64,000 bases of DNA from CAZGIF01 sp964526045 (GTDB taxonomy: Bacteria; Patescibacteriota; Gracilibacteria; Absconditabacterales; Absconditicoccaceae): NCBI GenBank assembly GCA_964526045.1, contig CAZGIF010000001.1, forward strand, positions 372,001 to 436,000. The letters are read 5' to 3'. Shown here one piece after another: positions 57,417-64,000 of the stretch; the stretch's first letter is position 1; each line of letters starts with the position of its first letter. Position numbers and translations under genes: made by a program. Below the pieces are notes generated by a model. The model searched no databases, had not been told where the DNA came from, and saw only the letters and a list, made by a program, of their open reading frames with translations.

Positions 57417-58820
57417 ATGTCTTCACACTTTTTTTCCAAAAAAAATATAATTCCTTTGATCATATTAGCAAGTATTTGATGAATATGATGATTTTTTATT
57501 GATGCAGTTTGAATTCCTGTTGGATTTGAACGACTCAATCCAACCATGATACTTTTGATTGCTGCAAGTAGTTTTATTCCGTATATACTCAAATATGGAA
57601 TAAAGTGAGCATACATTTTGCTGATGCTTTGAGTTACTGGTTTTGTTATTGAGTTTATTGCTATCAAAACATGTGTTCCATATTGATGTTTTGTGTATAG
57701 TGATTTATTGGGTTTTCTTGTGTTGGATACTGTTCCATGGACTGTTTTGTTTGCACGATCACCATTAGTTCTATGACTTCATGCTATATGTAAGCAATAT
57801 ACACTCTCACATTGGCAAAGATATGTAGTATGAGCTGTGTTGCTGGTGCTTTGTGATATGGTGCTTGATCCCTGAGCAGTTTCTTTGTGATTTTGGATAT
57901 TTGAATGACAACATTGGTATTATAACGTTCCATGGGTAAATTTTCTTTGACGATTGGTGACGGGATGTATAGGAATGCGAGAAATTGATCAGCGAGAACG
58001 TCGATATTACAAAAAAACAAAAAAATCTATCTGACACGATGTGACGCATACATTCGCAATGCGAGCAATGATTGTTTTTTGGACGACATATGCCTGATTT
58101 TTTGGACAATTATTTCCATTTTTGTTGGGGATATGATTGCTGTCAGGATATCTTCTTTTCTTGCTTAAAAAATCAATCCTTCATATTTTTCTTGTGAGCT
58201 TTGGGGTTGCAGTTTTTTGATTAGGTTGTATTTGGATGACATATCCCTTTCGTATCAATTACGCATATCAACAGCAAATTTTTGATGATATAAATACTGT
58301 CCCCAGCTATCAAGTTTGACTTGTATTATGAACAAGTAAGTATGCTTTGGATGGGAGGTTAAACTTATTTTGGAAGTATCGTATGGATGCAGTTATTGCA
58401 TTGTTTGCTGCATGAAAAATACAATATATCTTAGTATCATGAGATAATAGTATTATCGAGTATAACGAGCCACAACAAATTCAACAAGAACTAATACAAA
58501 GGGGAATTCCTGAAGATCGTATTGTTCTAGATTTTGCTTGATTAAGGACATTAGACTCTGTATTTCGTGCCAAACAGATTTTTGGTGTAGATCATATGTT
58601 GGTTATTTCTCAGACATTTCATGTGCAAAGATCACTCGCTCTGTGTGAGTCTATTGGTTTGGTGTGTAGTTGATTCACAGCTCGTGATGTCCCAACAAGT
58701 ATTGCACCAAAAGTGTATATTCGTGAATACTTTGCAAGAGTATTACTGTATTGAGATCTCTTTTTGCGAATGCAAAAACCTCGCTATCTAGGCGAGGTCG
58801 AGAATGTTCCGTGGAACTAA
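57417..58820 (+). CDS. Fusion of CruF-type carotenoid hydratase and SanA/DUF218 domain
   Basis: 467 residues from ATG 57417 to TAA in one frame. Residues about 10-215 form a polytopic domain of the CruF/DUF422 family: VPWTVLFARSPLVL, then CDMVLDPGAVSLGFWIF and YYNVPWVNFLGRLVTG, the family's DxVLDP and NFxGW-like core. In bacterioruberin synthesis CruF hydrates the end groups of bisanhydrobacterioruberin. After two more spans, residues about 300-460 match SanA (DUF218): LVLGTSKYALDGRLN, QYILVSGDN, LDFAGLRTLDSVFRAK and VISQTFHVQRSLALC. SanA affects envelope permeability. The fusion is new to me. It ends four bases into the convergent frame downstream. Confidence 0.85.
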
Positions 58821-59263
58821 ATAGTATAAATTTTTCTATCTTTTACTTTTTCTTTTTCTTTTATAATTACCTTATCATACTTTCTTAAAAAATTCTGTTT
58901 TAAGAAATATTTTTCAGTTTTTTTTACATGTTGCTCTGACATGTGTTGGATCATCTGTACAGACAATATTTTTGTATATATCTCATTTTTTGATATCAGT
59001 TCATCATTTGACAGCAAGTCACTTGATTGCAACTATTGTATCTCAATGCTTGAGTTCAACACCATTGCAGTCGGTCGTAATTGGCGGTTTGGGTCAATCG
59101 ATAAGGTTTCGATTCTCATCATAATGGAATTCTTTTTGTGACATAGTGATGTGTAAAACGATAAAATATCTTCTTTAATCCATATCTGACCTAAACAAAA
59201 CCTGTTTAATTCAAAAAAAGAAGTGAAATAGACTATTCTTAACTCATCATGCATTGATATCAT
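58817..59263 (-). pseudogene. Possible broken gene with in-frame TAG
   Basis: On the minus strand a frame runs from ATG 59263 (or 59254) to a TAG at 59033-59035 (76 codons) and goes on in the same frame, from a TTG directly after the TAG, for 71 more codons to a second TAG at 58817-58819. The first half (DPNRQLRPTAMVLNSSIEI) and the basic second half (KVIIKEKEKVKDRKIY) look like parts of one protein. The start overlaps the 671-residue gene by 89 bases in another frame. It may be one gene interrupted by a stop, two small genes, or the frameshifted tail of the upstream gene. No family recognised. Confidence 0.35.
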
Positions 59264-61190
59264 CTATTCCGTAAAGTTTTTCACTTTTTTCTATTACTAA
59301 AGTAGCAAGTTCTTGTTTGGTTAAAGATGGATAACGATCGTGCATTTTCTTTGCTCGTCACAATAATCTTTCTCAGTGAGTATCATTATATGCTAATCAT
59401 CGCCGAACTTTTAAATCAGTATTATTTTTTTCTTCTATTTCTTGTTCTGTAAATCATACATACCTTTCTAAATCTTTTTTTCGTTGTGGAATACTATTTG
59501 GTGCTGTATTAGTATTACTTCAGTTTGAATTTGAGGTTGATCATGATGGTTCGTTGTTAGAAGATCAGTTGTCATCTTGCACACTACTTCATCAATTCGT
59601 ATCAGTATTTGTATTTCAAGCAGATCCAGAATCACTATTCGTACTTCCACTCGAGTCAGTAGTATCGTTTGATCATACTTGAGGAAATGGCTGAGGATTA
59701 TAAACAAATGTTGTTGTTCACATGCTTGTTAGTTTGTTTTTGAGTTGTTGATTGTTTGTAAATATATCTGTAGAATGAACTTGTCATGATGGTGTTCGTA
59801 CACCATAAGCTAATGTTAATGATACTTCGTTTCTAACTAAATAAAAACTTTCAATAAAGGAGCTGTATCTGGGATCGAATCTCTTTTCCGTATAATCTTT
59901 AATGAGGTTATAGTTTTCATCAATTAGCACTTTTCTTTCTCATGCATCTCATCCTCTTCATTCTGTTTCTAGAATAAATACTTTGTCTTCATATATAGCT
60001 CCATCTTGTACTCGTCATTGTAATTCAATTTTTTTGTTGTCGACTATAACAAATCTTTTTGATGCGTTTGTATCAAATGCGCTGAATATATTTTGATCAG
60101 AAAATCTTATTTTATCTATACTATCGAAACGTCACAATAGTTGATTCTCAAAATAGTAGGAGTTTTTATCAATATGTGCTATTTTTCATTGTCTTGTTGT
60201 AAATGCATAACTAGATCATTGTCGTCAGCCTTCTATAGATAATAGTATATCTTGTCAGTTTTGATAGTAATAATATTTTAAATCTTCTCATATATACCAA
60301 AAAGCTGTAGTATCAAAAGTACTAATATTAATATTTATTTTTGAGATATTATCTTTTATAATTACATTATTTAAAGAAAGAGTACTTCCTCACAACATTA
60401 AGAAGTCTCAATCTTTTGTAAACCAAGTAGCAATATCTCAAATGTATGTCATACCATCGTAATATGTGTGTTGTTCTCTTCGTGGGTGGATATCTATATC
60501 TTTTTCATATCTAACTATAAATTTATTTGTCGTAGGGTGAAACGTTATACTATTAATTACATGATACTCAAGATTTTGTATATATGGTATATTTGTTTCA
60601 TCTATTCATCGTTCACTAGGAACGATTCAACCAATACGTCATATATATAAATACAAACTACCATCATATGACATAGATACTTTTACATCACCATCACGTA
60701 TTTCACTAACACCATTTTTTACTATGGTTGTTTTCCTTGTTTGTGTATTATAAAAAGTAGCGTAATAGCCATTTTGTATAAATCCAAGTTTTGTTAGTCA
60801 TCAAGCATGTTGTACTCAATTGATAAAAAGTACTCTTCATCAATTTTGTTCTGCTTCAATAAAAATTTTTCCTGCATGTTTTTTATAAGAAAGAAACTTT
60901 CATTGTCATATGAGAGTTGCATTTAGATAGATATCTCATTCTCATGGAGATTTACTTGTAGTCCATAGAATATCAGATGTTCATTCCAAGAATTTAAACT
61001 CGCCTATACGTGTACCTTGTGTGAGAATTGTTCAGTTTTTATATAGTATGTTGCTATCATCAGATAAGCATCAAACATCTCACAGACCAGAAACCAAACA
61101 TCTTCATGGTATCGTGAATCAGTCTATATTCCCATGTGCAACCTGTACACATGATACCAAAAAAAATAATATCAAAAAAATCCTTTTCAT
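59175..61190 (-). CDS. Exported protein with repeated beta modules and Ser/Asn-rich linker
   Basis: 671 residues from ATG 61190 to TAA. The N-terminus MKRIFLILFFLVSCVQVAHG is a signal sequence; LVSC would fit a lipobox, but cleavage after VAHG by signal peptidase I is also possible. Residues 30-470 contain many short strand-turn modules of the type NGYYATFYNTQTRKTTIVKN and DGSLYLYIGR, suggesting a propeller-like or WG-type repeat domain. A low-complexity linker (Ser, Asn, Gly, Asp, Thr; about 505-570) leads to a helical C-terminal part. No family recognised. It lies 31 bases downstream of crtE on the same strand and may be co-transcribed. Confidence 0.75.
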
Positions 61191-61221
61191 AAAAATGAAA
61201 TATAAATAATTAAAAAAAATA

Positions 61222-62259
61222 TTACTGACTGGCTTTATGTTCAACAAGATCAATAATGTCAGCAATGTATTGTTTTTGTTGGTCAAACATTGTGAGTTGT
61301 TGTAACGATTCTCTTGCAGATGCTATATATTTTGTAGTAACAGCACGCGCATGTTTTATAGCTCATGCGTCAAACAATAATTGTTTTATTATTTGTTTTT
61401 GTTCTTCTGTTATATTTTTGCCAAAATAAGACTCATATGCTTGTCTATGTGTGTCAGATGCGTGACAAAACATGTATGTACTCAAAAGTGTTTGCTGTCA
61501 TTCAACGATGTCAGCCATAAATTGTTTATCTTTGTGTATTCCTGTTACATCTCACAAATCATCCATACATTGATAGGCAATACCCAAATCTTCTCCTAAA
61601 CGTTCTAAAGTTTCTAGTTCTTTTGTGCCATCTATTGCCAAACTTGCTCAAAATAGTAATGGCCTTACGCACGTATAAGATGCTGTTTTGAGAAACGACT
61701 TTTTGAGACATAAGGTTTCGTCAACAACTGTCTTTTTTTGTAATATAACATCTTGAATTTGTCATGTCATAACTGCATCTAAACTTGCATGAATATGCTT
61801 TGCAGCTCTTTTTAGAGTAATAAAATCGAAATAATCATTTTGGTACAAAAGTTCTGTCGCTCGGCTATAAAAATAGTTGCTAATCAAAATCGCTTGCATA
61901 TGTGCCTCGTGTACATTTGTGGTTTGAGGTTTGAGAAATTCGTGTAATGTTTGCACATTATGTCTTTGATGAGCAAGATCAATAACATCATCAAATATAA
62001 TTGCAAGTGAATGTATAAGTTCTGTTACCATACTAAGAAGCATTACTTCTTCGTGCTTTTGTGAAGAATATCCTGTATATGCAGTATATACAAGATATGG
62101 TCTTATGCGTTTTCATCAACTCATACAGATTATTTTTGTTTGGTCTAGCCAATGATGTAATTGTGGGCTTTGTATTATCTGTTTTATACTGCCTATTTTT
62201 GTATCTAAGTGTTTATCAAATATATCAGCAAAAAATTGCTGAAATTCCTGTAAATTCAT
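61222..62259 (-). CDS. crtE: Geranylgeranyl diphosphate synthase (polyprenyl synthetase)
   Basis: 345 residues from ATG 62259 to TAA. It shows GGKRIRPYLV (residues 48-57), the first Asp-rich motif FDDVIDLAHQRH (DDVID at 90-94) and the second CMDDLGDV (DDLGD at 233-237), all needed to bind prenyl diphosphates through magnesium. The first motif has the short DDxxD form. The enzyme joins isopentenyl diphosphate to allylic partners. Next to crtB, the C20 product GGPP is most likely. The upstream crtB stop lies 22 bases before its ATG, so the two are co-transcribed. Some inner residues differ from typical enzymes (TLHEFLKPQTTNV between the motifs). Confidence 0.9.
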
Positions 62260-62281
62260 ATAACAATAATCAAATAAATAC

Positions 62282-63232
62282 CTACACTTTTTTTGTGGAG
62301 GTCTTCTTGTTTCGACTACGATCTAGCATATAACGTGCTGCAATAGTAAATTTTTCTGTCGAAGTTGTTCTTGCTGAGCGAGAAAACACGTCATAACTTT
62401 GGCGTTCTATTTTGCGTAATATTCATTGGTATAATCTACCTGCAATATATATTCATTGGCGACCAAATCTTGACAAATATTTTAGTCAATCAAAACTTTC
62501 TTGATACATATCATCACAACGTTGTATGTAGTATTGCATAAATGCAATAAAATCATTGTTTATCGGTTCTCCATTACAAAATTGAATAATATTATCATGA
62601 GATAAACCAAATTGCTCAAGTTCTTTTTGAGGCATATATATGCGATCTAGTTCAACATAATCTTCTGCAATATCTCTTAAAAAGTTTGTCAATTGCATTG
62701 CACGTCAGAGTTTCTGTGCATATGGTATAGCTTTTTTGTCTTTCATTCCCAATATGTCACACATCATAAGTCCGACAACCTCTGCAGATCAATACATATA
62801 ATCACATAATTGTCTGTAACTTTGATATCTCGTAAGATCAGTATCCATCCACATTGCACCAAAAAAAGCATCTACATACGTACTCTTGATATCAAATTGA
62901 TAAAAAGAATGCACTGCCTGACCAAAAATTCTATCAGAATATGATTTTTCGTTATACACATATAGTCGATGGCTGTAGAGTTCTTGTAGGTCTTTTTTTG
63001 CTTGAATACTATCGATATGTGGAGTATCAACTACAAGGTCAGGTATTCTTACGAGTTTGTAGAGATTATATACAGCGAGCTTTTTGCGCTTAGGAAGAAA
63101 TTTTGTCGCAAGAAAATAACTTTTCCCAAATTGACGCATAATATCACGTGTTTGGAGAAGCGAAGTTTGTACGTATTCACTATCACGTACAATATAATCC
63201 TTGTAATCAATACACTTTGGATGTTTTCTCAT
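62282..63232 (-). CDS. crtB: Phytoene synthase
   Basis: 316 residues from ATG 63232 to TAG. The squalene/phytoene synthase motifs are present: RIPDLVVDTP (first Asp pair at residues 65 and 69) and LTNFLRDIAEDYVELDRIYMP (second Asp-rich motif DIAED at 187-191 and the RIYMP-type stretch). CrtB condenses two GGPP to phytoene at the membrane surface. The gene is 22 bases upstream of crtE and 57 bases downstream of the NAD(P)H oxidoreductase gene, on the strand opposite to crtI. Length is normal. Between the motifs DAFFGAMWMDTDLTRYQSY is also typical of the family. Confidence 0.93.
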
Positions 63233-63289
63233 AGTATTGAATGTAGCATTTTTATGTCATTTTGCAAGTGTATCTTGTGATCAGTGTTT

Positions 63290-63877
63290 TTATTTTTTTT
63301 TATTTCTGTTTGCAATTGCTTCTGTTTCTTTGAGCATATGTGCTCTTTGTTTAGGTAGTCTGAGTTTGTTCATGTTTCCAAAGACAGTAAAATTTTTGAG
63401 TGAAATTCATACATAATCCAGTCTAAATAATCGAAATGATAGTTTGAGTGTGATTGCACCAATCGTCCAAAATACTCGATTTGGTGCTCATGCAGTAGCA
63501 AAAACTCTTGCAGTTTTTCCTTTCAATAGTTTTGCTGGAGTGAGTTTTCAGCTTCTGTATTTGAATGCAAATCCATGAGAAAAATTTTGATCAAATCGGT
63601 TTTTTAAAATTGCAGGACAGTCAAACCATCGAATTGGGAAAATAAACACCATCTCATTTGCTCGTGTTATCTGTTTGTGCATTTCATCTCTTTTTGGTTC
63701 GTCTAGTGGTCTATTTGTTTCGTTCATGCGAAGATAGTCTTGCGTATATTGTTGATTGTATAGATCTAATATCTTGACTGTATGTCCTAATTTTTCTGAT
63801 GTTGTTTTGTATGTCTCTGCAATTTTGTGCGTGAATCCATTTGGGTTTGGATGTGCTGCTATGATCAAAATGTTCAT
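63290..63877 (-). CDS. Flavodoxin-fold NAD(P)H oxidoreductase (MdaB/KefF-like)
   Basis: 195 residues from ATG 63877 (MNILIIAAHPNPNGFTHK) to TAA. A TTG farther upstream would add a poor 33-residue leader and run through a terminator, so the ATG start is chosen. The N-terminal LIIAAHPNP is the FMN-phosphate loop of the quinone-reductase family, and MVFIFPIRWFDCPAILKNRFD is the conserved PxxWxxxPAxLKxxxD motif. Such enzymes reduce quinones or other small compounds with NAD(P)H. It is the first gene of the crtB-crtE run; a part in pigment synthesis is possible but unproven. Confidence 0.9.
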
Positions 63878-63899
63878 TCTAAAAAATACTGAAAATAAT

Positions 63900-63925
63900 A
63901 AAAAAAACTGACACAGTGTCAGTTT
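63900..63925 (-). terminator. Terminator of the gene entering from the right
   Basis: Inverted repeat AAACTGACAC / GTGTCAGTTT followed on the minus strand by a run of T. It overlaps the last bases of the partial gene at the window end and separates it from the oxidoreductase gene. Confidence 0.8.
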
Positions 63926-64000
63926 ATATAGTTTTTTGTTCGGATTGTAAGAATTTTTCAAGATAATCTTTGTCAATAATATCTTCTTTTTGTGTAGTTT
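63924..64000 (-). CDS. 3' end of a gene continuing beyond the window
   Basis: The last 24 codons of a minus-strand frame that ends in TAA at 63924-63926 (residues ...KEDIIDKDYLEKFLQSEQK...). It is charged and helical, followed at once by a terminator, which supports a true gene end. Nothing can be said about its function. Confidence 0.55.
   Translation of the reverse strand, partial: TTQKEDIIDKDYLEKFLQSEQKTI

Noticed and set aside
57239..57667. Long minus-strand frame opposite crtI and cruF
   Set aside because: It is the shadow of well-supported + strand genes and has no coding motif.
58779..58797. Hairpin CCTCGC-TATCTAG-GCGAGG considered as a terminator of the carotenoid operon
   Set aside because: It lies inside the coding end of the CruF-SanA gene and is not followed by a T run.

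Overview
The window comes from a strongly A+T-rich bacterium that reads UGA as glycine (genetic code 25). With the standard code almost every gene falls apart at in-frame TGA codons. With TGA = Gly they become long, clean genes that end only in TAA or TAG, and TGA sits exactly where conserved glycines belong: the P-loops of Tmk and PilT, the GGTGG loop of MurG, and the dinucleotide-binding loop of CrtI. This code is known from the candidate phyla Gracilibacteria (BD1-5) and Absconditabacteria (SR1), so the source is very probably one of these. The sequence alone does not separate the two.

Layout. 1-11.7 kb (+): three surface or envelope genes: a giant glycine-rich protein of more than 2,000 residues, a 1,358-residue coiled-coil membrane protein and a lethal-factor-like metallopeptidase. 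11.8-15.4 kb: a DUF2135 protein, an M20 peptidase and two single-pass membrane proteins with low-complexity tails. 15.5-20.4 kb (-): two secreted proteins (one with tail-fibre-like YID repeats, one cysteine-rich) downstream of a type IV pilin-like gene. 20.5-27.6 kb: tRNA-Lys, an RluA-type pseudouridine synthase, a TMEM43-like protein, Tmk, MurE, a DnaQ exonuclease with a large C-terminal part, and a lipoprotein. 27.8-38 kb: a second anchored metallopeptidase, a lipoprotein, MurG, a membrane protein, a PKD-domain membrane protein, PheA, SmpB and a metallophosphoesterase. 38-41.2 kb: a GIY-YIG/DUF4357 protein and a run of nine tRNA genes with rpsT among them. 41.5-46.7 kb: a Mur-ligase-like protein with an altered P-loop and a 1,300-residue polytopic membrane protein. 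46.8-53.5 kb: DnaX, PilT, two small pilin-like membrane proteins, a coiled-coil protein and Cmk.

53.5-64 kb holds the most interesting part, a carotenoid locus. On the + strand lie a UbiA-family prenyltransferase, a CrtI-type desaturase and a CruF-type carotenoid hydratase fused to a SanA/DUF218 domain. On the - strand lie an NAD(P)H oxidoreductase, CrtB and CrtE. The combination UbiA + CrtI/CrtD + CruF is the set used for C50 carotenoids of the bacterioruberin type. CrtE and CrtB supply GGPP and phytoene, so the locus could encode the whole route from prenyl diphosphates to a C50 pigment, which would be unexpected in a reduced candidate-phylum genome.

Gene expression looks simple. Several genes have near-consensus TTGACA/TATAAT promoters, and rho-independent terminators are clear. 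The starts I inspected have no Shine-Dalgarno sequence in front of them. Convergent genes often touch or overlap by 4-29 bases.
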